Source: Galdieria yellowstonensis (Eukaryota; Rhodophyta; Bangiophyceae; Galdieriales; Galdieriaceae). Taken from it: 64,000 bases of DNA. A program made the translations under genes and the position numbers. The notes beneath the pieces were generated by a model that worked only from the letters and a program-made list of their open reading frames with translations, was not told the DNA's origin and did no database searches. The stretch spans positions 62,001-126,000 of the forward strand of contig JANCYU010000054.1 in the NCBI GenBank assembly GCA_026122205.1, given 5' to 3'. Below are positions 1 through 10,729 of this stretch, piece by piece. Every line of letters starts with the position of its first letter. Position 1 is the stretch's first letter.

Positions 1-2289
1 TGTTTTTTCCTGTTTGCATGGCTCAAGGCCAAGGTTCCTGGAATATATCAGTTTAGGATGTTGGCAAGGTATTATTGTCAATACTTATTGGAAATGTATT
101 TTGTAGCACTGAGACGCCTTCAAGTCAGCTATCCATGTATAATGACTACAATGATGACCCCGTCTATGCTCCTGAACAACCTCAAGGAATTTTTTCGTGG
201 CCATCAGTAACTTGGTTGTATACCGAAGATAAATTATTTCGAGTATGTTTGGTTTAATGAGTTGCTTTATAATAATTGACAAATCCATCAGACTCATGGG
301 TTAGATGCTGTTATGTTCACAAGGTTCATGAAAAGTAGCTTGTGGATATGTTGCATTCTTTGTTTCATTGCTGCCATACTCCTATTTCCTGTCTATGCGA
401 CTGGTGGTCGTCATCATTTGAGCAGCAAAGATCCTTTGGTATGTAGTTCATATTTACTAGAATCTATCCCACGAATATTTTTTAGTACACTTCTGGACTG
501 GAGCTTGTTTCTATGTCTAATTTGGAACGAGACGATCCTCGACTGTGGGCATCCATGCTGTTTGAATACATTGTTGTATTCACTGTTTTGGTGTTTCTTT
601 TCTTGGATTATCGAGCATATTATCAGTACAGAATACAGTATAAAGCACAAGAGCGACCTACCAATTATGCACTATTGTTGGTAGATATTCCACAGAGTGA
701 TGACATGCATGAATTGGTGCAAGAGCGTTTTCGTAGGCTGTTTCCTAATGATACTCCTTATATTGCTCCAATACTCAACTTGAAATGTGTTCGAAAGCTA
801 TGGAAAAAATTAGAAAAGCTTCAAGATTGTAAAGAACGACTAGAATACAAGTGCTCGCAAAATAATCCTACACATAATGGACAAGAAAAACGTTCAAAGC
901 GTACTTGCGGTATTCCAAGTAAATCGAAACTGGAGAAACTACAAGAGTGCAATGCAATGCTTCGAGATACCAAAGTACAATTGGCGGTAGAAAGAGATAA
1001 ATTACGGAGGGAGAGCAATTCAAACACGACAGCATTTTTGGTTATTTGTCAATACAAGTGTCAAGCAGCATTTGCAAGGCAGACATGTCTGTTTGAAGAA
1101 ACGATGCAATGGGTTGTATCTTCAGCAGCAGATCCTCAAGGAATCCATTGGGATGCCATTTCATGGAGTCCTCGACTATCTCTTCTTCGAAAGAGTTTCG
1201 CTGTTGCTGTCATCTTTCTTCTTATCATTTTTTGGACAGTTCCTGTAACTTTTGTTTCGAGCTTAGCCAATATTCGGTCCCTTAGTCACGTGAAGTTCCT
1301 TCATTGGCTTTCCTTTATTACAAAATTATCTCCAGAAGTCGTAGCTTTTCTAGATGGCATCTTACCAGCAGTGATACTCGTGATATTATTTTCTTTGGTT
1401 CCTTGGATACTGGGTCAAATATTATTGCAAACAAGAAATTTTTCTCTACCTCATATTGACTGTCAAGGTAAGTTGTTTGTTGCATATTTGTTTAGTCTGA
1501 ATAGGAATGTTCTTGATTTAGTGCAAATATGGTACATGGTATTCCTTGTAGTTGAAGTATTCCTGGTTTATGTCATTGGAGGCAGTGCATTTGGAAACTT
1601 ACAAGCAATGATAGATGTGATTATCTGAGACGATTCCGAAACAAGGATTATTTTATATGAATTATATTCTCCTTCAGGGACTCGTCGGGTTTTCCATTTC
1701 TTTGCTTTTGTTCGGGCGTCTCATTCTTCGATGGTTCAAGTTGCATTGGACAGCAAAGACAGAAAGAGAAAAAGAACGAGTCATTGCTCATGCTGTCTCT
1801 GCCTTTCCTTATTCATCTCATTATGGCGCAGGTTTCATCGTCATTTTCCTATGTCTCATGTATTCTGTTATGTCTCCATTTCTATTATTCTTTGGTTCTA
1901 TCTACTTTGCTTGGGGTATTTGTGTTACCAAGTATCAATTGTTGTACGTCAATGTTCCCAAATATGAAGCAGGTGGAATCCATTTTCCTCATCTATTTTA
2001 TGCTTCTATCGTGACATTGTTATTGCAACAACTTGTCATGATTGCTCTCTTTGGACTGAACCAATTTGGACCTGGTTTTATCATCGTGCCTTTGCCATTC
2101 CTAACTCTATTTTATGCGAGATGGCTGTTGAGACGCTTTGGATCTGTATCCAAACATGGTGCGGTATACTCCATGATAGATAAGGAGTGTCGTGTTCCTA
2201 TCCACTACTTGGATTTATACAAATATCCTCTCACGTGCAATGCATTGGATACCACAGAAGACGAAACTGAAAATGCCAAAATTGTGTAA
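1..2289 (+). CDS. OSCA/CSC1-like mechanosensitive channel (5' partial)
   Basis: The DUF221/RSK1_7TM family contains osmosensitive, calcium-permeable cation channels of eukaryotic membranes. The left edge of the window removes the N-terminus. I read exons split at about 69-107, 243-291, 439-485 and 1468-1521. Family landmarks are FSWPSVTW, the following HGLDAVMF segment, the cytosolic loop around RPTNYALLLVDIP and several hydrophobic helices up to the stop at 2289. One problem remains: near 1618-1640 the frame of IGGSAFGNLQAMID breaks with +1 relative to IPKQGLFYMNYILLQ, although both match the family. A GT..AG segment at 1618-1677 would restore the frame by splicing but would delete the second conserved piece. 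The gene may therefore be intact, mis-sequenced or decaying. Confidence 0.82.
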
Positions 2290-2353
2290 ATATATATATA
2301 TACAAATGATTCTTGAGATATAATTTCTTCTTCGGACAATGGCAAAAGTGGAC

Positions 2354-4209
2354 TTATTCAGGCTTTAATAAAGGAAAAGCAATAACTTGCCTTTGACAAT
2401 ATCACTTGAATGAAATAAAAAGAAAGTACACGACGTACCGAATAGAAGAGCTATTGGTCAACAACATGACCAACCGATCGATTCCCATTCCCATTCCTCC
2501 CGTCGGTGGCATTCCTTGTTCCAAAGCCACTAAAAACTCCTCATCCAATTCCTTGTCACCGTGTTCCGATTCTTCCAATTGTCTGATAAGACGTTCACGT
2601 TGTTCTATAGGATCGTTGAGTTCACTAAAAGCATTGGCCAACTCTCTTCCTGCAATATACAGTTCGAATCGTTCCGTCAACCGTGGATCCTTGCGATGTC
2701 GTTTGGCCAAAGGAGATATTTCTATCGGATAATCCAACACAAAAGTTGGTTGCACCAACAACTTTTCACAATAATGCTCAAAACAACTAGCCAACAACTT
2801 GCCCAAACTATCGATGCTATCCCAATCCTTTACATTTTCCGATGCCTTGCACTGGATTTCCAATGCAGACTTGGCACTTGTCACCTCATCATACGATAAA
2901 ATATCCACTTGCAAGGTTTCTTTCACCAATTCATTCATCGTTATTCTTCGAAAAGGAGCACCCAAATGAATCTTTTCTTCCATGTAATCGATTTCAGTCG
3001 TTCCACACACTTGTTGGGCAACCCAAGCAATCAATTGTTCGGTCAACAGCATCATATCTTCATAATCTTTATACGCTTCATACAATTCCAACGAAGTAAA
3101 CTCCGGATTATGTCTCGTCGAAATACCTTCATTGCGAAAAACTCTACCAATTTCATACACCCTCTCGAATCCTCCCACAATACATCTCTTTAAAAACAAT
3201 TCCGTCGCTATTCTCAACGTCAACTTTACATCCAAAGCTTCATGATACGTCACAAAGGGAGTGGCATCTGCTCCACCCGCAATGCGATGCAACGCCGGCG
3301 TTTCTACTTCTACAAATTGCTTGCGTTCTAAAAACGCTCGAATAGCCGATACGATCGACGCTCGCTTCCTCAGTATGTGACGCACGCTCGGATGGACGAT
3401 CATATCCACATGTCGTAGTCGATAACGCTTGGCGACGTCCGTGATGCCGTGAAATTTATCGGGCAACGGCAACAAACTTTTGGATAACATTTGCCAATCC
3501 TTTGCAACGATACTCAACTCTCCTTTTTCTGTCCTTTTTATCCATCCTTGGACACCTATAATATCACCAATATCTACCAATGACTTGATACAACGAAACG
3601 AATCTAACACATGCGTCACTCTCCTACAATCACAATAATAGCCACCAAAAAAATATTACCTCGAGCCATCACTTGTTGTTCTACATACAACTGAATATTT
3701 CCCGTATCATCTTCCAACGTAAGAAATATCAATTTACCAAACGTTCGCTTGCTCTTGACGCGACCAGCAAAAGATATTTCTACCCGAGTATCTTGTTCGC
3801 CTGGAGACAAGTACTCGTACGTTGTTTGTAATTGCAATGCACTGTGTGTCTTGTTCCTAGTCGGTGGTCAATCGGAGTGTGCGCATCTTGCAAAAACAAC
3901 AATGGTTTCTATTCACCATCGATAGGCAAAAGGCGTGAAACCCGCTGCTTGTAAAGCTTCTATCTTGTTCATTCTTTGTTTCTTCAACGCCACCATATCT
4001 TCTTCTTTCTCTATTGCCAAAGAAGGTGTTGATGATGGTGGTTGTACCGAGTCTTTGGAAACCATCCTCCACCAACTTGTGGTGCCTTGTGCGCTTTTTC
4101 TTTCTCGTAATACACGCCGTGCAAATAAAAACTTTCTATTTAGTAGAGATACAAAACTTTTTCTACCACATGGGCAATAAAAACTATCCTTCGATACCAC
4201 CACAAACAT
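2354..4209 (-). CDS. Lysyl-tRNA synthetase, class II
   Basis: It charges tRNA-Lys with lysine. Four exons are traceable, with introns at about 3841-3914, 3619-3660 and 2394-2440. The N-terminal OB-fold anticodon-binding domain (VEISFAGRVKSKR, then DIGDIIGVQGWI) is followed by the class II core: motif 2 as FRNEGISTRHNPEFTSLE and motif 3 as GMGMGIDRLVMLL. The C-terminus VIAFPLLKPE is typical of LysRS. I chose the ATG at 4209, which gives an Arg/Ser-rich presequence (MFVVVSKDS...) that suggests an organelle form. An ATG at 4245 is also in frame and would overlap the upstream kinase gene. Only 22 nt separate it from that gene. Confidence 0.93.
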
Positions 4210-4231
4210 TGTTTGGTTGGTTTCTTTCCTA

Positions 4232-5017
4232 TTATCTTTTCTCATAAGATGCTCGTCGTAAACCACACAAAGAGTCGCCTGCTTGTCCCCCCAAACCCAC
4301 CGCAGCCTCCAATTCCGATCGAAAATAATCCAACAAGGACTGCAATACCACTTGCGGTTCTCCTTCGCCTGAAAAACATCGCAATATCCCTTTCTTCCGA
4401 TAATATTCCACTACTTGACTAGTTTCCCGTTCAAATGTCTCCAATCGTCGTTCAATCACTCTCGCTACATCATCTTTTCTCCCAGAAGTAGTGCTCCTCT
4501 GTAACAACCGCGCTTTCAACACATCCGACGAACACTCCAAATACAATACTGCGCGACAAGTCCCAATCTGCTGCTCAAAAGCTATTGCTTGGTCGAGTGT
4601 TCTAGGAAATCCGTCCATCAATATAGCACGCGTCGTATTTCTTCCTTGTTGTTCTCGTACAACGACGCGAGATAATAACCCCAACGTGACGAAACCAGGA
4701 ACGATGTTTCCTTGTTCCAAGATGGAAGCAATCCACTTGCCGCGAGTATTTTCTTGCAAGGCTTCTTGTCTCAACAAGTCTCCTACACATATCGGATGTA
4801 CGAGTCCTGGCAACTTGTTGGCTAGCATCCCACACTGCGTTCCTTTTCCACTTCCAGGACCACCCAAAACAAAGTATATAGGAGGATGACTAGATATAGG
4901 AAGACATGCATAGACTGCACGAAAAAGTTTTCGACCAGATATCATCCGTCGTTTGGGAAACCATAAACTTGACGACAAGGAAACAAAAGCACCAACTTGG
5001 CGACAATCACCATACAT
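4232..5017 (-). CDS. UMP/CMP (adenylate-type) kinase
   Basis: This is a nucleoside monophosphate kinase that transfers phosphate from ATP to UMP/CMP or AMP. It has the P-loop GGPGSGKGTQC, the NMP-binding stretch GDLLRQEA, DGFPRTLDQ, and a short LID-less R..SGRKDD segment followed by R.E.F, which favours the UMP/CMP kinase subtype. It is a single exon. The first ATG (5017) adds about 45 residues before the core, including a basic region (FPKRRMISGRKLFR) that could be an organelle presequence; the ATG at about 4947 is an alternative. Whether it prefers UMP or AMP cannot be decided here. Confidence 0.85.
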   Translation of the reverse strand: MYGDCRQVGAFVSLSSSLWFPKRRMISGRKLFRAVYACLPISSHPPIYFVLGGPGSGKGTQCGMLANKLPGLVHPICVGDLLRQEALQENTRGKWIASILEQGNIVPGFVTLGLLSRVVVREQQGRNTTRAILMDGFPRTLDQAIAFEQQIGTCRAVLYLECSSDVLKARLLQRSTTSGRKDDVARVIERRLETFERETSQVVEYYRKKGILRCFSGEGEPQVVLQSLLDYFRSELEAAVGLGGQAGDSLCGLRRASYEKR

Positions 5018-5153
5018 GATGGACACAATCACAACGCTACGATTTTTCCTCTTACTTGGTGCCTATTCATGCTAGGCTTTGTGTATTGGAATCGCAGAAA
5101 ATATTACTGAAAAAGTGTTCCTCTTTGGGAGATGTTTTTTTATTGGTTTTCTA

Positions 5154-6502
5154 TCAATTGGCATCGTCATCTTCTTCTTCTTCCAAAGCATCACCCACTG
5201 CTTGAGCTTTCAACTGTTCCGACTCTTTAATACTCGCAAAAAACTATTCATCAACACAAAAACCCAAGTTTTTTTTCTACCACTTACCTTTATAATATTT
5301 TGTTTTCTTAGGAGATTGTTGCGTTGAGTGGGCGATAAATCCTTGCTTTTCTTCAGTTGTTTCCTACACACATACCGCCCGTAAATGAAGGAAATAGTAC
5401 AGGCAAGATACGCTCTACTTACTCTATCTTCTCCAATTCCTTGTTCAAGTACGCATCACCTCCTTTTTGAGAATAACGTTCCATCACCGTCACATAAAAC
5501 TTGGCATTTTGTAGTACTTGACCTTTCAACGAAGCATCCGAGGACAATGCTTCGGTCGCAGCTTGACGAATCGACTCGCGCTGACTTTCATTCCTCGACT
5601 GCATAAAGTCGCGTGCAAAAGTATCCATCACTTCCACTCTTCCAGCATCTTGTACCAACTCGTCTCCTCCCAACTCGATATCCAACCCAACTTGACGATT
5701 CATAAAGTCCACCATAGCTACTGCCATCCGACTCGAGTCGTATTCCATCGGTTTCTTATCTTTCCCAGCTGGAAAATATTTCAATGTAGGAAACCCAGTG
5801 ATTCGATACTTTTCTGCAATCTTTCCATATTTATCGGCATCGATAGCTGCAATCACCACTCCTTTCACATGGCGATAAGTCTTTGCAACTTTTTCGTACT
5901 GCGGTCTCAACATCTTACAATGACTACACCAAGGAGCATAAAATTCTACCAACACATGACTATACGGATCCAATACGACTCGATCGAAATTCTCGTCGGT
6001 CAACTCCACCACAAAACTTTCTACCGGTGCCAATGCGATGGAAATATTGGTATGGTTTTGAAGAAACGCGACGAGACCAGCAGCAGTACGTTCCCCAGTG
6101 TATTCCACTACCGCATCGGAGACATTCTTCTTTCCACTTTTGGAACGAGGTAACAACAACTTGATAGTAGGATAACCTTGGATTTCAAACTGTTGAGATA
6201 ATACTTTGTCTTTATCTGCATCCACTTGTGCAACGATGATGCGGGTATCATTGCTCACAGACTCTCCAAGTCGTTCTATTTCAGGTGCCAAGGCTTGGCA
6301 ATGACTAGACAAGAAAAACATCATCTGGGATAACTATTTCAAGACAAACTACTTACCCACACCAAGGTGCGTACAACTCTATCAATGCGGGTTTGGAGCC
6401 ATCGATAACCCGGTCAAAGTCTTCATGAGTCAAGTCTGGATAATACAAGGCATAGCTACAAGTGAATACGAGGAATAGAAGAAGAACAACTCGACTGTAC
6501 AT
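5154..6502 (-). CDS. Protein disulfide isomerase, two thioredoxin domains plus ERp29-like tail
   Basis: It forms and rearranges disulfide bonds in the secretory pathway. The signal peptide is hydrophobic (MYSRVVLLLFLVFTCSYA). Domain a has YAPWCGHC, interrupted by an intron exactly within the active site (about 6305-6356), and the second domain has YAPWCSHC. The C-terminal region resembles the ERp29/P5-type helical domain. Two small 3' exons end in an acidic tail (EEEEDDDAN). No KDEL/HDEL retrieval signal is present, unlike most ER PDIs. Confidence 0.9.
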
Positions 6503-6510
6503 AATTTCAC

Positions 6511-6570
6511 CAACACACACACACAATGGATAAATAATAATAATATCGACACACACACACACACACACGA
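6511..6570. repeat. CA dinucleotide microsatellite
   Basis: Two CA-rich tracts separated by a short AAT-rich spacer lie immediately upstream of the PDI start codon. They are simple-sequence DNA in the probable 5' UTR or promoter. Confidence 0.8.
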
Positions 6571-6706
6571 GGTCACCTCTTTTTTTTTCCTCCACCAATT
6601 CAATCCAAATGACCGACCCAACAGAGGGCGAGAAGAGAGAAAGGGCGGGCGGGCATGCAGGCAAATTGCCAAGAAAAATTGCCCAATGGGACACAAAATA
6701 TTCCTT

Positions 6707-7770
6707 TTAGATTTCCTTATGATTTTGTATTTCTTCCAACATTTCTCCTACAACTTCATTCCCTATCGATACCCAATAATTGCGCAGATTATTTTTCCTC
6801 GCAAATATTTCCAAATAACGTCCATTGGGTATCATTTGCTCGATAATTTCATAAATTTCATCCGGCTTTTGACTTTGTCCTCTTCTTTCACTAATACAAC
6901 CAACATGCGATTAATTAACAAGCAACAACACACGCAACAACGACGACTCCTTGTACTTACCTACAAATGACATCGCACACCATATTGCCACGAAAATTGC
7001 TCGGTAATGCACCTTTGAAACCAACCAAACAAGTTTCCTTGGCATGTTGCAAATAAAAACCATGATTTTTGGCAAATCTTCTATTCACTGTATATTTCAC
7101 CCAACTAATATCATCCACCAATCGATAACCCTAGAATACACGATGACAACATATTCACTTAGTATATCGCTGGAATGGTCACTACTCACCCAACGTTGAA
7201 ATAAATGCAATGCAGTACGATATTTCGCATTGATCACCCAAATAAACATAAATCCGTTCTTTTGCAACTTGTGAATAGGTAACGAGGCAATACATTCATC
7301 GGATAGTTGATTATATCCAAGTGCCACTCCACGAGTAGGATTGGCGGTGGCCAACTGCCATGGAGGATCCATCATGATAGCATCAAAGTTGTCCACTAGC
7401 TGTGTCAATCGATCCCAAGGTGCTTCGCGTACATCACAACGAATAGGAATACAGTGTGGTGGAATTTCATAGTCCTCCGGCTCCCACAATTGTTCTTCCA
7501 GAGGTGCGGTTTCCTCTTCCTTGGTAGCATCGCTGTTGTGCTGTTGCTGACCTTGACAAGATACCTCCAAACTGGTTATCCACTGGCATAGCTCTAAAAA
7601 CTGTCGGCGTAGTTCCAACTCTGTTTCTTCAATCTGTAGATATACACATATATATAGCAAGAGAAAGAGAGGACAAGTGAGAAATAGTGCCTAGTATATT
7701 TTTCAACACCATTGTATACCTTGGCTCGTAAACGATAGTCATCTAAACCATCAAGAGAAACTTGAGACAT
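6707..7770 (-). CDS. METTL3/IME4-like MT-A70 RNA adenosine methyltransferase
   Basis: This is a SAM-dependent N6-adenosine methyltransferase family member. Four exons assemble to about 285 residues. The catalytic motif is DPPW (in FDAIMMDPPWQL), followed by NGFMFIWV, GYRLVDDISWVK, HAKETCLVGFKG, and QKPDEIYEIIE before the C-terminal LEIFARKN. The active DPPW favours the METTL3 rather than the METTL14 type. It is far shorter than animal or plant METTL3 and lacks the CCCH zinc-finger part. It could instead belong to a divergent MT-A70 clade. The start at 7770 is the first ATG of a short exon (MSQVSLDG). Confidence 0.85.
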
Positions 7771-7819
7771 TGTTATCCCCCTCCTCGTAGGAATCCAATT
7801 CGTCTGTGGTGGGTGGTTT

Positions 7820-7831
7820 TTTGGCGCCAAA
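7820..7831. promoter_or_regulatory. Palindromic E2F-like site TTTGGCGCCAAA
   Basis: A perfect 12-bp palindrome matching the E2F/DP consensus TTTSGCGCSAAA lies 50 bp upstream of the METTL3-like start codon and downstream of PEX2. E2F/DP factors are conserved in red algae. Function is inferred only from the match. Confidence 0.5.
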
Positions 7832-7931
7832 TTGTTCTCGATTGCATTTTTTCAAATTCATTTCCCGCCTCTTCCATTCGTTCCCACGAGGAAACATAGC
7901 CATACTGATTAGAACAAGCAACTTTTACTCC

Positions 7932-9107
7932 TTATGCAGAAAATCGATGAGAATGAACAACAGGACCCATTCTCGAAATCCCACGAACGGTATCTCCACA
8001 ACGTTCACAACAATACCCCAAACTTTGCATCGCACAACTCAAACAATAATAACAATAAATATGCCCACAAGGCCGAGCCAAATGCGGCATCCTAGGCGAA
8101 CGACGACAAATGGGACAAGCATCTGCCGGTATCGTCGTCGATGAAGATCTCGTCGTCCTTTTCATCGACAGCAATCGCTTTCCAATCTTGTCACGAAACA
8201 ACTGTTGGACCCAAGGAGAACTCCATAAAGGCCATAAAAATAGTAACAACTCTGTAAATTCTTCCCATACAAGTTGCCGATTGAGAAACTCAAACGAGAA
8301 CTAGGCATATTTGGTTCACAAGAAATAACAATAATTACTACTAATAGTTCTTACCATTCTTCTCGCAGAAAGGTCTTTATAAACCTGTCGAGCACCTATC
8401 ACACGTTCCACAAGGGATAAATAAGTACCATCATACAGAAACAACAGAAAATTCAAAACGCTAGCCAAACGATATATGCGCTCTCCCCAATACCAACCAC
8501 GAGACAAGACAGAATGAAAAGGTGAAAAACTGAGCCAACTTCGTAGAACTCCACTTCTATCTATTCGGGTATATATCCAAGGTACAATGACGTGAAGAAA
8601 ACCAAAAACAAGCCTTTGACCAACACTCAGTCCAACTATTTCCGTACCGTAATACGTAGGGTTGATATTTATGGGAAGTTTGAATACACTTCTCAATACA
8701 TTAAACCAATGCCGAGGATCAAAAGCCCTTTCGTCTCTATATTGCAAGTTTTGAAGTGTCTGTCCTGGTGTCGGTGTATTGGTACCTGTGAATTGCACAA
8801 AATAAACGAGCTTTAACGCAGCTTGTAATTCAGGCTGCAGCAAAGTCAATACTCCAGGCTAGATACAAAAAAAAACACAAGTGACAAGGACACCAGATAA
8901 AAAGGGGTTTCTTACTGGTAGAAGACGAAACACTTGCTCCAACTGTGACCACAACAAGGACAATACTTCTTCATCAAGTTGTGCAGCATCTAATTGGTTT
9001 ACTCTTTGTATTTTTACTTGGAGAATGGATTGTTTTGGTATTTGTCTTTGTCTAGTTTCTCTAGTTTGCGTCCGTAGTAGTAGTTTGTCGTCTCTGTCCC
9101 TTTCCAT
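7932..9107 (-). CDS. PEX2: Peroxin-2 (PEX2), RING E3 of the peroxisomal importomer
   Basis: PEX2 is one of three RING peroxins that ubiquitinate the import receptor PEX5. Three exons are traced. The N-terminal signature RVNQLDAAQLDEEV and the segment TPGQTLQNLQYRD are typical of PEX2. Hydrophobic helices follow. The C-terminal RING reads CPICRRSPRMPHLARPCGH...CYYCL...CERCG. The RING-type residues are present in a compact arrangement. The start is the ATG at 9107, divergent from the 425-bp gene-free region to the right. Confidence 0.88.
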
Positions 9108-9532
9108 TTGAGACTAAGTGCTCATGTACTTTTGGATTTTCTTTTCGTCTGTCCGGCGATTTCCGTCAACTGGATAAAAATACTAGTCATGTCCCTTGTT
9201 TCTAAAAATGCGACATTCAAGAGAAACTTTACTTGTGCTACGAGAATACTACACAAAAAGATTCTACAATGGTTGTTGTTTCAAATAGGCAAAAAGTCAC
9301 AATTCCAATCATGGAGGCAATAAAAGATGATTACTCTATATATAGACAAATATTCATTTATCCCAAAAAAGAATGTTGAACCAGACAAAAGGCGTCTTTT
9401 CAGAATACACTTTATGTAGGCAAGTATTGTGGTTTTTATCCTCTATCTTTTGGGTGTCGAAAATACACATACACTATATATATATGTACGCTTCATAAAA
9501 CGCTCTTTCTAATTGGACTGTTGCTTCTCTCG
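9108..9532. other. Intergenic region without a supported gene
   Basis: This 425-bp stretch separates PEX2 from the next minus-strand gene. A 44-codon plus-strand reading frame (MSLVSKNATF..., from 9190) is open but has no recognisable domain and no splice context. TA runs occur at about 9475-9485. I see nothing else. Confidence 0.5.
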
Positions 9533-9949
9533 TTACCAACTAGACTGTTCGTCATAACCACCCACACCCTCACCAAGAAAACCATGCTGTCTCAATATTC
9601 CACTCAAAACTTGTGTCGCGTCTTGACTCGGCTCTGTTGCATCGTCATGCGATTGTCTACGCAACGTTTCTACCAAAGCTTGTAATTTCTCCCATTCCTG
9701 ACGGTGAGGAACTAGTAACTTGGTGCAATAAATCATAGCTTCCACATCTCCCAACTGCGCGCAAAGTTCCATCAACTCCTCTACCAACTCACTTTCATCA
9801 GGGTCAATAATCTTGACGCATAGTTGCATCATTTGCTCTCGAAAAGCTTCCAAGGTTTGAAGTGTTGTCCCATGGCCGTTGTTTTCTTTGATACTTTCCA
9901 AAGGACTTGTCGTTGTCGTTGTTGTCGTCGTCATAAACCAAACTCCCAT
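9533..9949 (-). CDS. Hypothetical protein, Thr-tract N-terminus and acidic helical body
   Basis: I do not recognise this gene. From the first ATG (9949) it encodes about 138 residues: an eight-threonine run, then a mostly helical acidic region (DPDESELVEELMELCAQLGD) and a Gly-rich end. The frame remains open upstream through the TA repeats, but no ATG is found there, so either the start is as given or a 5' exon is missing. No signal peptide or membrane segment is seen. Confidence 0.5.
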   Translation of the reverse strand: MGVWFMTTTTTTTTSPLESIKENNGHGTTLQTLEAFREQMMQLCVKIIDPDESELVEELMELCAQLGDVEAMIYCTKLLVPHRQEWEKLQALVETLRRQSHDDATEPSQDATQVLSGILRQHGFLGEGVGGYDEQSSW

Positions 9950-10069
9950 GGTTTGGCGTTGTGTCCTATCGACTGCCCTCCAAATACCACCACCAAACAA
10001 ACACGTTGACGTTACCACTACAGTCTTTTTTATACAACATATGACCTCCTTGTGGGATATATTACATAT

Positions 10070-10093
10070 ATATACATACATACATAAATAAAT

Positions 10094-10142
<49 letters not shown>

Positions 10143-10175
10143 ATATATATATATATATGTCTGTGTGTGTGTGTG
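10070..10175. repeat. TA/TG microsatellite cluster
   Basis: Tandem TA dinucleotides run nearly uninterrupted from about 10098 to 10158, followed by a TG tract to about 10175, with ATAC repeats just before. It is simple-sequence DNA and probably length-polymorphic. Confidence 0.9.
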
Positions 10176-10420
10176 TTTATTATTCTTTGCCGAGATGAAA
10201 GTGTAGCAAACACCCTACAAGGATGGCAACCAACTATGGATTCCTTTTACACCATCCCTTCAAACATTTGTTTGCTATTCTTCTTGCACCGTATCTTGTG
10301 AAAAAATGACGACATATCATCTGCACTTTTTCACCTTTACCCGGTGCTATCACGACCCACTCGTCTACCAACGACTCTATACACATCAACTCTATTTATT
10401 TCACATTAGATATACAACAC

Positions 10421-10424
10421 ACAC

Positions 10425-10456
<32 letters not shown>
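10421..10456. repeat. TA microsatellite
   Basis: Two adjoining tracts of alternating T and A, split by a single interruption, lie in gene-free DNA. Confidence 0.8.
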
Positions 10457-10729
10457 GAAACAATCCATCTCCATCCAATCATCTTCTTGGTTACCGTGGT
10501 TATTGTCACGTGGGCATTTAAGTAGTTGCGAGGAACAAACAAGGCAACTACCCTTTTCAACCACGTAAAAGACATTATTGTTGGCACTGGGACTAAAGTA
10601 AATGGTCCCATATAAAGTTGTTCAAAGTGACCACTTACTCGTCACAAGTGCCATTTTGTATACAAACTCGACAATTATTTTCGTGGAGAAAAGCGGCCAC
10701 TTTGCGCTTTTGTTGGGTGTCGGTGTGGA

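Larger units (their letters stand above)
9950..10729. other. Gene-poor stretch with dinucleotide repeats
   Basis: About 780 bp with no convincing coding exon. It contains long TA tracts, a TG tract, and a second TA cluster. Short minus-strand frames at 10396-10611 and 10635-10841 lack homology and splice support. A CACGTG motif lies at about 10508. Confidence 0.5.

Noticed and set aside
1618..1677. Treating the 60-nt OSCA segment simply as an ordinary intron
   Set aside because: The segment encodes a conserved family helix in another frame, so calling it a normal intron would hide a likely frame break; it is reported as a finding instead.
4210..4266. Upstream GTG-initiated extension of LysRS
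   Set aside because: Nuclear genes rarely start at GTG, and the extension overlaps the coding end of the kinase gene.
5518..6153. Plus-strand reading frame of 211 codons
   Set aside because: It lies antisense to the PDI exon with its two thioredoxin domains and shows no domain; it is a shadow of that gene.
9108..9323. Plus-strand frame MRLSAHVLLDF...
   Set aside because: It begins with a non-ATG context at the PEX2 start, has no domain and is probably promoter DNA.
10098..10158. Possible repeat array such as CRISPR
   Set aside because: It is only a TA dinucleotide tract with no spacers, in a eukaryotic setting.
10396..10611. Minus-strand frame over TA repeats (MGPFTLVPVP...)
   Set aside because: No homology, part of it is repeat translation (YIYI), and no splice context.
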